Notes under the pieces: generated by a model | Database searches by the model: none | What the model was told of the DNA's origin: nothing | The model's input: only the letters and a program-made list of their open reading frames with translations | Shown: positions 39,601 to 51,134 of the stretch, in pieces | How positions within the stretch are numbered: position 1 is the stretch's first letter | Layout: each line of letters starts with the position of its first letter | NCBI GenBank assembly: GCA_030770545.1 | Contig: CM061105.1 | Span: 12,135,001-12,199,000, forward strand | DNA from: Macropodus opercularis | Taxonomy: Eukaryota > Chordata > Actinopteri > Anabantiformes > Osphronemidae | DNA: 64,000 bases | Direction: 5' to 3' | Translations under genes and position numbers: made by a program

Positions 39601-42600
39601 TGGTCACTCCGGAGCACTGCTTCGTCTGGATAGGAGAGTTCTCCAACGTCATCGAGAAGGCAAAGGTGACTGTTGGAGATGTGTCATCACAGTCTGTGGC
39701 TGATATTACAGTGTTGTCTGGCACCAGGGCTGCGGCTGCTACAATTTGGCTTCTGTACAAGCATGATTAATTGATGATTCTGCCTTCATCTTATTCTTTG
39801 CACACACAAATGCACAAACTGGTCTATCTGCCCATCTGTGCTCCCAGTCAAACACATGTTTCCAAGCTAGTCTGCAGCTCTTTCATTTGCCCAAAGGAGA
39901 TCTGTCTAGACACTTCGTAATGAAACATTTGTTTGTTTTCCTCCTCCTGGTTCAGCGATGTTTACTCGTTTTATTAGAATTCTGTGCATAAAAAGTCTCC
40001 TAAAACACTGATTTGTTGGCTGTAGGCGATAGATTTGGCCACCTTCATCCAGACGAAGAAGGACATGGGCTGCAGGGCAAACCACATGCAAACCATAGAG
40101 GAAGGGGTCAACCCACAGAGTCCAGACTCCCAGGAGTTCTGGACGATCCTTGGAGGCCAGATGGCTTACCAGTGTAAGACGCTAACTTTAGGTTGTTATC
40201 TCCTGGAGCTTATTACTAGTGTGACAACGTCCCGTTATGTGTTTGTAGCTGCGGGTCCGCCAGAGGAGGACGAGCACTTTGAGAATGCCATTGTGGAAAC
40301 CAACTGCATCTTCAGACTGGTGGATGACAAACTGGTTCCTGATGATGATGAGTGGGGGAAGATTCCCCGCAGCTCTCTCCTGACGTCCAAAGAGGTCAGA
40401 GGGGCCAGTGTATGATCAGTCTGTTGGCATATGACCGGTCCAAGCTGTTTCCTGATACGTAACTAAGAAACAGTAACAGATGGACTTTTTCTTCTCAACC
40501 AAGCTTTGAATATTAAAATATTTCAGTGTTTGTTAGAGGGCCACCTTGTGGCGAGCTGGCTTAGAGTTGTTGCTTGGCAACAGCAGGTGCTATGATGTGA
40601 CCTCCTACGTCCATCTGTGCACTACTAAAACAAAATAAAATGGATTGAGCAGGAGGCTACAACCAGGCTGCTGCAGAGCTTATTCTCTTGCATTTAAATA
40701 GTGTGGCTATGTCACAGTATGCATTTTTTGTGATTCATTGTTTCCATGTGTCTGCTGCAGGTGTTGGTGTTTGACTTTGGCAGTGAGGTGTACGTGTGGC
40801 ATGGCAAAGAGGTGGTTCTGGCCCAGAGGAAGGTGGCCTTCCAGCTGGCCAAACACCTCTGGAACGGCACGTTTGACTACACCTGCTGTGACATCAATCC
40901 GCTGGACCCCGGAGGCTGCAACGCACTCATACCCAGGTGAGAAGCACTCGAAAGCTTTAGTTAAACATACAGGTTAACTTACCTCCTTAGACCAAGAAAG
41001 AAAAGATAGACCAACTACAATAAATCCCACTTCACCCTTTTACTCTTCTGTATGTCTGACCCTCTACAGGAAGGGCCAGGGCCGCCCTGACTGGGCCATA
41101 TTTGGCAGGCTGACAGAGCACAACGAGACAATCTTGTTCAAGGAGAAATTCGTAGACTGGACTGAAGCTAAGTCACCGACACCTAAGGAAGACTGTGAGC
41201 TCGTACCTGAGCAGAAGGTACAAACCCATGATGAGATAATAATCCGTATGAGGATAATAATAATCTTCCCATCTGTTTTTTTAAAGACTTAATCTTAGTT
41301 GTAATCTCTGTTGATGATGCCAGTAGCAGTTTGTTACATACTGGCACTGAGGCAAGGTTAGGGGATCATATGCCTGTTAAAATCAGCTTTAACTATTAAG
41401 TTTTGCTGTAAGTACCGATCGCAGATCTCTGTCTTTTTCTGCCAGGAGGCCCCTGGTAGAGAGTGTCGGCCTTATGATGTCAGTCTGATGCTTCCTGTCC
41501 TCCATTCGTCCATTTCCACCATTCTGGACGGGGTAAATGTGGGCCGCGGCCACGGCCCGGTGGAGACTGAGGACCACATGAGGACTCAGGAGATCAGCAC
41601 AGTGTCAGTGGACGTTTGGCACATCCTTGAGTTCGACTACAGCCGCCTCCCACGTCAGAGCATCGGCCAGTTCCACGAGGGAGATGCCTACGTGGTCAAG
41701 TGGAAGTACGTGGTCAGCACATCAGGTTCGTCTCTGAGGGACTCCATGTACTCCATGTTCATTCTGGTAAATCAAAACAGTCTGGTATTCAAGTTGACCC
41801 TGGTGAGTTCATATTTGGTCTTTCAGTGGGCCGTAGGCACAACCCTGATGTGAGGAGCAGTGGGCCGGGAAAGGAGAAATGCTGCTATTTCTTCTGGCAG
41901 GGCCGACACTCCACCGTCAGTGAGAAGGGGACGTCAGCACTGATGACGGTGGAGCTGGACGAGGAGAGAGGAGCACAGGTACAACAGACCCGTCACTGAT
42001 TATCCACACAAAAATATCACATCCAGTCAGCCTCATGACTTCTGTTTGATACACTGGCTAGTTTGAGTATAACTGGTATTTTCTACATCGTTTAACACTC
42101 TTCTGCTGTGTTTTACAGGTTCAGGTGCAGCAGGGGAAGGAGCCTCCATGTTTCCTGCAGTGCTTCAATGGAGGGATGATCATCCATGCTGGCAAGAGAG
42201 AGGAGGAGGAAGAGAACACCCAGAGTAACCATTGGAACTTTGTGTCTTCTTCTGCTAGTTAGAAATGCATGATTTCTGAGCACAGGCGCTGACATTTCCA
42301 TACATTCCCACAGAGGACATGAGTTAGACCGTGAATTTTATTCACAAGCTCATTAGTTTGCCTCTGCGTGTTTTTGAAAAGACAACAGGTCAGAGGATCA
42401 AATCAGTAACGCAAGCAGAACTTTGCACCCCTGCATTAGGTTCTCTGACTGTTTGTTTACCTGTCTGTGTCCAGGTGAGTGGCGCCTGTACTGCGTGCGG
42501 GGGGAAGTGCCAGTGGAGGGTCACCTGCTGGAGGTGGCGTGTCACTGCAGCAGCCTGCGCTCCAGAGCCTCCATGATCCTGCTCAACATCAACAAGGCCG

Positions 42601-45123
42601 TCATCTACCTGTGGCACGGCTGCAAGACGCAGCTACACACTCGCAGCGTGGGCACCACCGCCGCACTCAGGATCAAAGAACTGTGAGTTTTACAAATAGA
42701 TAGAATAGTTTGGATTGCAGAATATTTTGCATGTATTGAATTCAGTTTCTTGCTGTTTTCAGCTGTCCTCTGGAGGCAGGTCTCCACAGCAGCAGCAAGG
42801 TGACAATCCATGAGTGCGATGAGGGGATGGAGCCCCCAGGCTTCTGGGAGGCACTGGGCAGAAAAGACAGGAAGGCCTACGACTGCATGCTGCAGGGTAG
42901 CGTACAAACAACCATATCATCTCTGATCACTCGCCTCAGACTGAAAAACAGACGTGCACTTCATATTTGTTCTTTGTTTTTCAGACCCCGGTAAATTCAA
43001 CTTCACTCCACGACTCTTCCAGCTGAGCAGCACATCTGGAGACTTTGTGGCTACCGAGTATTTCCACCCGTCCAGCGCTCCAGACCTTGTGAGCTCGCTG
43101 CCTTTCCTGCAGGAAGACCTGTATGATGCACCACAACCTGGTGAGGGCTACACACACACACTCACAGAATCTCAGATGGGACCTGGAGGAAACACAATGA
43201 CATGAAACCGATTAGATTTTGTTCCACGTTATGATATGTACTGCATCTCGCTTCTCCACAGCGTTGTTCCTGGTGGATAATTTCCACGAGGTTTATCTGT
43301 GGCAAGGCTGGTGGCCTCAGGACAGTGAGAGCACTGGCTCAGCTCGTATCCGCTGGGATGCAGACCGGAAGTGTGCAATGGAGACAGTGCTGCAGTATTG
43401 CAAAGGTAGGAGAAGGCTGTGGTCATTACAGGGGTTCTTCAGCAGAGGATAGTTGATAAATTCCTTGTCAGGTCTGATATATTGTGCTGATTTTTACCTG
43501 TAGAGAAAAATGACAAGAAGCCTCAGAAGTCGTACTTGATCCATGCTGGTCTGGAGCCGCTCACCTTCACCAACATGTTTCCCAGCTGGGAGCACAGAGA
43601 GGATGTGGCTGAGATCACAGAGAGGGTCAGTAACACACACTCGCATCATATTAATGTACGGTCAGTCGCTGGAAAATCACCTGCCTGTAGTGATGGTTTC
43701 GTCTGGCTGCAGGAGGCCGAGGTGTGTAATCAGATCATCCTGGTGGAGGACGTTTTAGCCCGACTCTGTCAGAACACCTTCCCCCTGGCCCAGCTGCAGA
43801 CCCGGCCTCTCCCCGAGGGAGTCGACCCGCTCCGGCTGGAGATCTACCTGTGCGACCAGGACTTTGAGGTCAGTGAACCGATGAAAGTCACTACACAGAG
43901 TTGGATTACTCGTCATTTTAGCAGCTCGTCTGACTTGGATTCAGACAAATGTGGCAGACAAATAAAATGCCCCATCAAAGAAAATAATCAAATTATTCTT
44001 ACTCAAAAAAACAAGGAAGAGAAAGGTGCTAATTGAAATACACCATGTTCATTAAACTGTATCATGCATTGTTTTACATTCTCCACCTCACTCATGTCAT
44101 CCATCCTAACTTCATCTAACTCTCACTTTGCAGACAAAGTTGTAGGTGAACTCAGGTAAGAAGAGCCACTTGTGATCTGTCACCACTGGTGACCTGCTCT
44201 TCTCTCACGCATGTCAGCTCTGTGTTTTATTCTTCCGGTTCTCCGATTCACTGCTGTCAGTGCTGGATGAGGAGGGCGGTTTTATGCTCGGCTGCAGCTT
44301 CACATTTAAAGAGATCAACTCGATTACTGCGTTAGACGTTGGAGCCTGTCACGTCCTTTATCGCAGCTTCAGTCACGGAACATTTTAGAACAGAGAAGAA
44401 ACCCAACAAACCCAGCGAAAGTCAGAGGCTGGTCCTGCTAAGACAACAACAAATTAAATGGATTCCAATATTCCAATTCCAGTGTAAATAACATAAGTGT
44501 TTAGTCAGATAAATTAATTGGAGTGTTAAGCTGTGCAGCCTTACCCTCCTCTCCGTTTAAAAGGTGTCTGTTCTACACTTTCTCCAGCAGCCTCCCTCTC
44601 TGCTGCTGCTACTCCTCTTCTCACCAACACTCCTTTTTCCCTCACTTCAGACAAACGCACGTCTGAGCTACCACCAGCAACACGACACAGACTGTCTCAG
44701 TGTCAGCACAGAGCACAAAATGGAGGCACCAACGCAATTATGAAACAAATGCATGTAAATGCTCAGAGTCCAGACCCAGCAAGCACAAATATAATCAACA
44801 TGTCAGTGTCATAAACTGTGCACTGATTAGCTGTCAGTGTTTATTATTATTATCATTAGTACATTAATATTTATTAGAATTATTATTTATTAGAATTATT
44901 TATGTCTGATTTATGATCTTGGACAAGAAGTTTTTAGATTTGTTTTTATATCCTGTTTATTCCACTAAACTAAAGGGCTGCTCTGTGATTCCTTTGGCAA
45001 ACGTTTGATTGCTTGTGTCTGTTGCTCCTGTTGCAGAAAGCTTTGGAAATGAAGCGAGAGGAGTACGAACGTCTGCCGGGGTGGAAGCAAGTGAACCTAA
45101 AGAAAGCCAAAGGACTGTTTTAA
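21607..45123 (+). CDS. svil: Supervillin (gelsolin/villin family)
   Basis: 38 phase-consistent exons: 21607-21667, 22859-22922, 23688-23764, 23865-23922, 24034-24182, 24273-25110, 25567-25650, 27252-28535, 28917-29087, 29236-29273, 29368-29429, 29526-29662, 29800-29895, 30723-31020, 32521-33229, 34092-34611, 35258-35390, 37680-37827, 37985-38080, 38267-38347, 38482-38659, 38754-38932, 39150-39305, 39529-39665, 40026-40173, 40249-40394, 40761-40936, 41070-41217, 41446-41725, 41827-41978, 42119-42224, 42475-42682, 42763-42896, 42985-43140, 43262-43405, 43504-43625, 43713-43868, 45037-45123. The sum is 7,917 bases, 2,638 aa (human long isoform about 2,200). The N-terminal half is disordered and basic, with the conserved KERIARRLEG and SKAERIARYKAERRRQL. 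The C-terminal half has gelsolin-like repeats and ends in a villin headpiece. In mammals it links F-actin and myosin II to membranes. Residues 1-87 precede the usual start region. Confidence 0.95.
23024..23070. repeat. Perfect 21-bp inverted repeat with 5-base loop, in a svil intron
   Basis: The arm at 23,024-23,044 is the exact reverse complement of 23,050-23,070, separated by GAGCA. Such a stem would form a strong hairpin in the nascent transcript or a cruciform in DNA. It lies between svil coding exons 2 and 3. Confidence 0.9.
24034..25110 (+). CDS. svil: svil exons encoding the conserved basic N-terminal region
   Basis: The exon pair 24034-24182 and 24273-25110 encodes KERIARRLEG, then LEEDPPRYTRASDP, then SKAERIARYKAERRRQL. 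These match the N-terminal actin/myosin-interacting region and nuclear-localisation-like basic clusters of supervillin. A (CAC)n-type histidine run (QQHHHHHHVPAH) occurs near 24,915. Confidence 0.9.
37151..37228 (+). CDS. svil: Candidate 78-bp in-frame cassette exon of svil
   Basis: It is flanked by a very long pyrimidine tract ending CTTCCAG and by the donor CAG|GTAAGG. The 26 codons (beginning EPVFSSTYSPPLSLGQ) are open. The exon is phase 0 at both ends, matching the phase-0 junction between 35390 and 37680, so inclusion keeps the frame and gives 2,664 aa. It is absent from the human sequence as I remember it, so alternative splicing is likely. Confidence 0.65.
39150..45123 (+). CDS. svil: svil exons for the gelsolin-like repeats and villin headpiece
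   Basis: Sixteen exons encode the part most conserved with mammalian supervillin: LAGLASKENFSSVSLRSVN, GRRHVQTRLVEPRA, VFDFGSEVYVWHGKEV, YFFWQGRHSTVSEKGTSAL, EWRLYCVRGEVPVEG and SYLIHAGLEPLTFTNMFPSW. The last exon (45037-45123) gives EYERLPGWKQVNLKKAKGLF, the villin headpiece signature with its terminal KKAKGLF. The last intron falls inside the headpiece region. A 101-base intron at 41,726-41,826 is the shortest assigned within this conserved part. Confidence 0.95.
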
Positions 45124-46300
45124 ATGGTTTTGAGTTGAATGTGGTTTGAGAAGTGGTGAAAGAGTGAACGAATGAGATGGAGACGCAGAAAGGTTGTATA
45201 TTTTAGTGGACAATCTGAAGAAAACCTACATGATGCGACTGGAGGTGCACTCGCCTTGCTTATAGTTACCCTTTACTCAACTATGTCATTACATAACTAT
45301 AATAATTCAAGCTGTTTGACGGGAGCTTGGGTTCATACATGGTGTTTGTGTGGAATTGCTGCCTCTGCAGCCAAGCCGCCGCTCATGGACCTGTGGATGA
45401 AAACATCAGGATGCTTGGTGTCAGAGTGCCATGCTGCAGTTGTGTACGTATGTGTGTACGACTGTATATAATGTTTGCGTGTATAATGTTTATTTTTTTG
45501 TAACGTGTGTAGGTGAGTTTGTATCTATGTAAAAAAAATCCTGTCTCGTCTGATGTTGTGAGGGAAGTTGACGTCTGGACCCTGGAGGTAACTCATTGCT
45601 TGACCGTGTTCAACTGCTGAAGCGACTCTGACTAACTGAGAGAAGAGAAGCAGCAGCTTGCTGATCTGATTGTATAGTGCCTTGCTTTTTGTGTACAGTT
45701 TATATACAGAAATCTAGTCTGCATTTTTAAAGACCCTTCTTTGTGATATAAGACATAGTGAATTAAACCAATAATGACTTCTGTGGCTTCTTGTGCTGCG
45801 CGCATCGCTGTAGCTGCAGCTACATTAGGTATAAAAATGACTAACAAGCCCCTTAAGATATTTAAATGTCCAACTTCTAGTAGTACATGCGACCTTACAT
45901 GCCAACATATATATCAGTCACTTCTCCACATCACCAATAGTTGTAAATAAACGTCTTATATTGTTGAAATGAAAAAACAGTGTGAGCACAGAGTTGCTCA
46001 AAACCCCACAAATGAAAAACATATTTGTGTTCTCATTTGTACTTTTATAAATCATTTACTGAATATGATAAACTGGACAAACGCTGCTGGGTCTCTGGGT
46101 TTCAAGTCCTGTGGGGTCACTCGTCCAGCTGACGCGCATTTTATATTTAAAATATACAAATACTACAAACAGAAGTATAATAAATCACGAATAAAGTTAT
46201 TTTATATCATTTTCTTTTATTTGGGGACAACTACCCTACGAGATTATTTTACTATTCAATACCATTAACTTGTCTTGGCTTTGTAAATGTGAGATTATGA
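45124..46300 (+). other. svil: svil 3' UTR and following intergenic stretch
   Basis: AT-rich and non-coding. A likely poly(A) signal, AATAAA, lies at 45,946-45,951, about 820 bases past the stop codon. Nothing else is recognised before the CTCF-like motif at 46,305. Confidence 0.55.
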
Positions 46301-46304
46301 AGCA

Positions 46305-46319
46305 GCGCCCTCTGCTGGG
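46305..46319 (-). promoter_or_regulatory. CTCF-like motif between svil and the acot/TRIM array
   Basis: The minus strand reads CCCAGCAGAGGGCGC, which fits the vertebrate CTCF core CCASYAGRKGGC closely. It lies just upstream of acot A, at the border between svil and the tandem array. Confidence 0.45.
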
Positions 46320-46399
46320 CAGCGGGGTCACCGCGGACAGGTCGTCAGTCCACACACGGACACACACACAGACAACCAGTCGCCCTCACGACCAGCAGC

Positions 46400-46515
46400 G
46401 ACTTGTTTGCGACAGCGTTGATGCCGGAAAAAGACGACGAGGCGTTTGTTGTGTGTTCGTCCTTGGAGGGAGTCTGATCGATGCAGTCGATCTTTAGAGC
46501 CAACGCTTGAACCAG
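46400..46515 (+). other. Candidate untranslated first exon of acot A
   Basis: A CpG-containing stretch ends in AACCAG|GTAAGT, a consensus donor. ATG-initiated frames in it (at 46,420 and 46,480) stop before the donor, so it would be non-coding leader. Confidence 0.45.
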
Positions 46516-46871
46516 GTAAGTTGAAAAAACGGATCCGTTTCACTAAGTGTCCTGAGAAGCAAAACCAGTAGTAAACAAATATACAAAGTTCTTAAACGTT
46601 AAAATTAATTATTTTATGAATTAATCTCAACACTTAATGTATCAGAGGAGCATAAATAAACTGTATGTGTGGCTCTTTCTTTCCTGTTTGACCTCCACAG
46701 CATGTTATTACCTGGATAAGTAAAGGGTGCAACGGTGTAATGATGTTTGTTGTACTGAAGGGCTGGACGTTCTTAGTTTATTATTTTTACTTTTAGTGCT
46801 TTTTGTTTAATGATTCACAGGTTTATTATACTGTTTGCTCATGCAGCTATATAATAATTACTGTTCTGTCC

Positions 46872-48454
46872 ATGTCAGGCAGCTTAATTATGTCTCAGGA
46901 CGTGTCGTCCCAAGTCACACTCCAGCTGCTGCCCAGTGTCCGGTGCTTGTTCGACGAGCCGCTTCGGGTGAAGGTGTCCGGACTGAAGCCGAGGCAGGTG
47001 GTGTCAGTGAGAGCCAGAGCGACGGACGAGAGAGGAGCCGAGTTCAGGTCCTCGGCCTCCTACAGGGCAGATAGCAGCGGGTTCGTCCACCTGGACAGAG
47101 ACCCCTCACTCAGCGGCAGCTACGTAGGGGTTGAACCCATGGGCCTGCTGTGGTCACTGAGAGCTGAGGCCTCGCACAGATACTTTTATAAGAACAAAGC
47201 GCTACATCCGCATGTGGTGAGGTTCTCTGTGCATGAAGGTGAGGGAGAGGGCAGGATGCTGGCTGAGGCCACCAATGAGAGGTTTCTGATTGGAGAAGGA
47301 GTCAGCAGGGTCCCCGTCAAGGAAGGGAATGTTCACGGAGTCCTGTTTACTCCTCCGGGTCAGTCCAGTTTGAGATAAATGTGAAGATGATCTGCTTGGA
47401 TATTTACTCACTGCGTATGTGCTGGGTTTCAGGACAGGGTCCTTTCCCTGCTGTGCTGGATTTGTGCACCTTCATGTCGGAGAAAAGAGCCTGTCTGCTG
47501 GCCAACAAAGGGTTTGTGGTTCTGGCTGTAGCAGTTTACACTGACAAGCCTGACAATGTCAAACGGATGCATCTGGACCACTTTAAAGAAGCCGTGGATT
47601 TCTTACAACAACGACCTGAGGTGAGTTGTTTGAAGCCACTTTACTGAACATTCACATTTTCCAGCCTGTGGTAGATTATGACAAGGTTACCACCACGTTC
47701 CCTCCGTGATTTTCTGCTGCGGACAGAAGCTAATAAAAGAGGAAACTTGACTAACAGCTTGGATCCTCCTGCTCTACTGGACCTGTAGCTGTTGATGGCA
47801 TCTCAACACCTGTATGTAACGTCTACTCTGCCTGTTCTTCTTCAGGTGGGCAGTAAAGGAGTTGGCGTAATCTCACGGTCAAAGGGAGGAGACGTTGCTC
47901 TTTCTCTTGCTGCCTTCGTGTCAGGCGTTGCAGCTGTAGTGTGGATCAACGGCTGCAGCGCCGTTGTGGGTTCTCCGTTGTACTTTAAGAACCAACAAAT
48001 CCTCTCAACACTACCATTTGACTGGAGCAAAGTGATTTCCCATGAATCAGGAGCTAATATAATCAAGTACGGCCTTAAGGATCCTCTGGCGGAGGAGAAC
48101 AAGGCCACTGTGGTGCCCATCGAACAGGCCCAGGCTGCTTTCCTCTTCGCGGCTTCAGGAGACGACCTCAACTGGGACAGCAAGGGTTACATGGACGCGA
48201 TGGTGGAGAGACTGAAGCATCATGGGAAGAAGAACTTTGAGACAGTTTTTTACCCCAGAGCTGGTCATTTACTGGAGCCGCCTTATGGGCCGTTCTGTCC
48301 TTCTGCTACTCATGGACTCATTAGCTCTCCAGTGCTGTGGGGGGGTGAACCAAGGACACACGCAGCAGCTGAAGTCCACCTGTGGAAGAAGGTCCAGCAG
48401 TTCCTCACTAATCACCTGAGCTGTGATACCAAACAGTCTAAAGCCAAGTTATAG
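46872..48454 (+). CDS. acot A: acyl-CoA thioesterase (ACOT1/2/4-BAAT family), intact reading frame
   Basis: Coding exons 46872-47358, 47433-47620 and 47846-48454 join in phases 1 and 0 to give 427 aa, or 421 aa from the ATG at 46890, the usual length of cytosolic ACOT1. Domain order is an N-terminal all-beta domain (DEPLRVKVSGLKPRQVV, GVEPMGLLWSL) followed by an alpha/beta hydrolase. The expected triad is Ser in SRSKGGD, Asp in GDDLNW and His in RAGHLLEPPYGP. Such enzymes hydrolyse acyl-CoAs to free acids and CoA; BAAT relatives use Cys instead of Ser. The tail AKL is a type 1 peroxisomal signal. The start is odd: where copies C and D have GAGATG after a splice acceptor, this copy has GACGTG, so translation must begin upstream. 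Confidence 0.85.
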
Positions 48455-48586
48455 GTCAGAGAGACGCAGTAAAATGTGAATATGAAAGAGGCCAAACAGT
48501 GTCTCTATCCATGCGTCCATTAACTGGCTCATGTCTGTCCTGACTGTTTATTTGCAGTAGATGAATTTTCAACACAGCAAGTGAAA

Positions 48587-48601
48587 TAAACCACAATAAA
48601 A
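48587..48601 (+). terminator. Two overlapping-range poly(A) signals of acot A
   Basis: AATAAA occurs twice within 16 bases, about 130 bases after the stop. The same arrangement is present downstream of acot C (about 55,274-55,290). Confidence 0.5.
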
Positions 48602-49421
48602 GTAATCAACTAAAACTATTGAACATTTATTCTTAACAAACATACAGTCACTGCTCTCGTCTCCTTTATAACACGAGAGCCTCCGTTTCAGTTTGAGAAG
48701 CAAACACACATCACTGATGTCGTTACTCTTAACCATACACTGTGTTTGGGTTAGAATCACACGTGCTGTGTTTCGTTAAGTTCTGATCTCCCCCCTGAGT
48801 CTCTCCCAGTTGGTTCTGTCCAATTACTACACCCATGCTCCATGTATAGAGTCAGCTCCTGCCATGTGCTGCTCTGGCTGGAGGACGACCACACCAGGAG
48901 CAGGTAAAGCCCAACAGTGTTGTGGTCTGTGTTACAGTAGGAGTCAGCAAGTTATAGACTGAAACTAGGTGACGACACAAACTATGACATCATAACTGAT
49001 TGTGGACAATTAGACAATTCGTCATTAGAAAATCAGTTTTCAGTTGTTAAGCTGCTGATGTTCACTGTTGGAAAACAGACTTTAATGAGTGAAAAGAAAC
49101 AGAATAAAACACTGAGTTGATTGTTTGACTCATTTTATAAACCTTCAGTTTGTTTCTACATAGAATCATTAAATTTGTTTTGTTCACTGATTCATGATCA
49201 AATTCTCTTCAACACAGTTTGACTCAAAATCTCAGTTATGTACATTACATGTTTACATGTTACACGTTGTTTGCATAATAATGACAACGTTACATTTTTG
49301 TACCAAACATGTAAATATGATTAACAATTGTTTTCTGATGTATATGAATGTTGTCAAAACACCATCATGTAAACACACAAATACAAAATGAAATGAAAAC
49401 CTTTTAGATGCTATACTTTTA
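48602..49421. other. Intergenic stretch between acot A and TRIM, duplicated downstream
   Basis: Non-coding. The part to about 48,945 recurs after acot B (to about 53,275). Parts of it recur after acot C (55,300-55,580). Confidence 0.75.
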
Positions 49422-49423
49422 TT
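49418..49423 (-). terminator. Poly(A) signal overlapping the TRIM stop codon
   Basis: On the minus strand the end of the frame reads ACT TAATAAA, so AATAAA shares bases with the TAA stop. If used, the 3' UTR would be only about 15-25 bases. No nearer downstream alternative was seen before about 48,625. Confidence 0.4.
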
Positions 49424-51128
49424 AAGTGCTAATTAAATTTTGTTTGTCTGTTAAATTACAAAACTCAGCCTGTGCTGTAGGATGTTTAAACCCAGAGTAA
49501 AGCCGTAGCCCAGCATAGAGCAGCTCAGTGAATGTGGTCTGGACTCTGTGGAGGAGAGTCATGGTTTCAGAGACACTGTAGAAGGACAGAAGACCTGCTC
49601 TGTGATCCAGGTACACTCCTACTCTGGAGGACACACGAGCTGAGATGAGTGTTTGGATGTTGTTGTGAATAAATCTGTAACTGCTTGCATCACAAATTAA
49701 GGCCCATGATTTGTTATTACAACCAAATAAACCTTCGGTACCTGTTCTGCTGATGTCCTTATATGCAACTGCTAAATAAACTTCTCCTCCTCCTCCTCTC
49801 CACTCCACCTCCCAGTAACAACGTCCAGTCAAAGTCTCTCTGCTCAGAACCTGCTCAAAGTTAACAAATCTGTCTGGATGATCAGAATAAAACAGTCGAT
49901 TATTACTTAATGCTACTTCTCTGTTACCCTTAGATAATAACAACCATGTATTTGCTGTGTCTGGATCCAGTGTGATTTCACATGAATATCTTAAGAACTC
50001 AGCTCTGGTCTTGGGATCTGGCTCTGACAGTAAAACATCTACTTCAGTCACTGTCACTGAGATGTTTGTCCACGTCTTCTTCAGAACGTCCTGTAGTTTG
50101 TCTCTGAGCTGTGACACAGCTGCTGTCACATCCTCAAAGTACCTCAGAGGACGGATGTTGATGGATGAGTCTGTGGTTCCACTGAGTTGTGCCAGTGAGG
50201 GGTAGCTGTGTAGAAACTGGATGTGATCCTCTGTGTGTGAGAGCTGCTCCAGCTCAGCCTCCTTCCTCTTCAGCTCAGTGATCTCCTGCTCCAGCTTCTC
50301 CTGAAGCTCTTTGACTCGACTCACTTCAGTTTCCTGCTGGGATCTGATCTGCTGCTTCACCTCAGACCTTCTTTTCTCCATGAGACAGATCAGCTCAGTG
50401 AACATCGTCTCACTGTCGTCCGCTGTTTGATCAGCGGAGCGACTGATGGCCTCCACCTCCTGCTGAAGCACCTTCACATCTTTCTCTCTGTCCTGGATCC
50501 TCTGCTGGATTTTGCGTCGACTCCCCTCCAGCTCTCTCTGCCTCTCAGTCCTCTCTGCTACAGCTGAGACTGCGTCGTGGCCTTTATGTTCATCCACAGA
50601 GCAGAGATGACAGATACACTGTTGATCAGTACGACAGAACATCTTCATCACCTCTTCGTGACGAGAGCAGATGTTGTCCTGCAGCTTCTTGGAGGGATCC
50701 ACCAGCTTGTGTTTCTTAAACTGAGCTATGTCGTAATGAGGCTGGAGGTGTTTCTCACAGTAAGAGACCACACACGCTAAACAGGACTTGGCGGCTTTCA
50801 GTTTTCTCCCGGTGCAGGCATCACAGGACACATCTTCTGCTCCAGCGTAGCAGTGATCAGCAGGAGCAGCTTGGAGTCCAGTCTTCTTCAGCTGCTCCAC
50901 TAAAACTGCTAACACGGTGCTTTTCCCCAGGACAGGCCTCGGTGCGAACGTCTGTCTGCACTGAGGGCAGCTGTGGAGTCTCTTCCCGTCCTCTTCATCC
51001 CAGAAGGTTTTAATGCAGCTCATGCAGTAACTGTGTCCACAGGGAATAGTCACTGGATCCATCAGCAGATCCAAACAGATCGAACAAGAAAACGCTTCTC
51101 TGTCCAGCTGATCTCCTTTCTGCGCCAT
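49422..51128 (-). CDS. TRIM protein, fish TRIM25/TRIM16-like: RING, B-box, coiled coil, PRY-SPRY
   Basis: An uninterrupted frame of 568 aa, read from the ATG at 51,128. A minus-strand acceptor (TTGCTTACAG|GTGAAA) lies six bases upstream of the ATG, so the coding part is one exon behind an untranslated one. The RING is C3HC4: C15, C18, C30, H32, C35, C38, C54, C57. It is followed by a B-box 1-like Cys/His cluster (about 90-130), a B-box 2 (ICSRHEEVMKMFC...CSVDEHKGHD, about 145-185), a long coiled coil (about 190-300) and PRY-SPRY (LDPDTANTWLLL to the end). This is the architecture of E3 ubiquitin ligases that are multiplied in teleosts and often interferon-related. Exact orthology is not assignable by eye. 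It lies antisense between two acot copies. Confidence 0.9.
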   Translation of the reverse strand: MAQKGDQLDREAFSCSICLDLLMDPVTIPCGHSYCMSCIKTFWDEEDGKRLHSCPQCRQTFAPRPVLGKSTVLAVLVEQLKKTGLQAAPADHCYAGAEDVSCDACTGRKLKAAKSCLACVVSYCEKHLQPHYDIAQFKKHKLVDPSKKLQDNICSRHEEVMKMFCRTDQQCICHLCSVDEHKGHDAVSAVAERTERQRELEGSRRKIQQRIQDREKDVKVLQQEVEAISRSADQTADDSETMFTELICLMEKRRSEVKQQIRSQQETEVSRVKELQEKLEQEITELKRKEAELEQLSHTEDHIQFLHSYPSLAQLSGTTDSSINIRPLRYFEDVTAAVSQLRDKLQDVLKKTWTNISVTVTEVDVLLSEPDPKTRAEFLRYSCEITLDPDTANTWLLLSKGNREVALSNNRLFYSDHPDRFVNFEQVLSRETLTGRCYWEVEWRGGGGEVYLAVAYKDISRTGTEGLFGCNNKSWALICDASSYRFIHNNIQTLISARVSSRVGVYLDHRAGLLSFYSVSETMTLLHRVQTTFTELLYAGLRLYSGFKHPTAQAEFCNLTDKQNLIST

Positions 51129-51134
51129 TTTCAC

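Noticed and set aside
43536..44036. Long open frame running through svil exon 43,713-43,868 into both introns
   Set aside because: Splice sites at 43,625/43,713 and 43,868/45,037 with correct phases explain it as read-through of exons, and the joined exons match supervillin.
46835..47074. Overlapping out-of-frame open frame at acot A (and its twin at 53,658-53,909)
   Set aside because: It is open in both copies only because the copies are nearly identical there. It resembles no protein and stops mid-exon.
51128..51134. TRIM start six bases further upstream (GTG)
   Set aside because: The upstream codon is GTG directly after a splice acceptor; the ATG at 51,128 begins the family-typical MAQKG.
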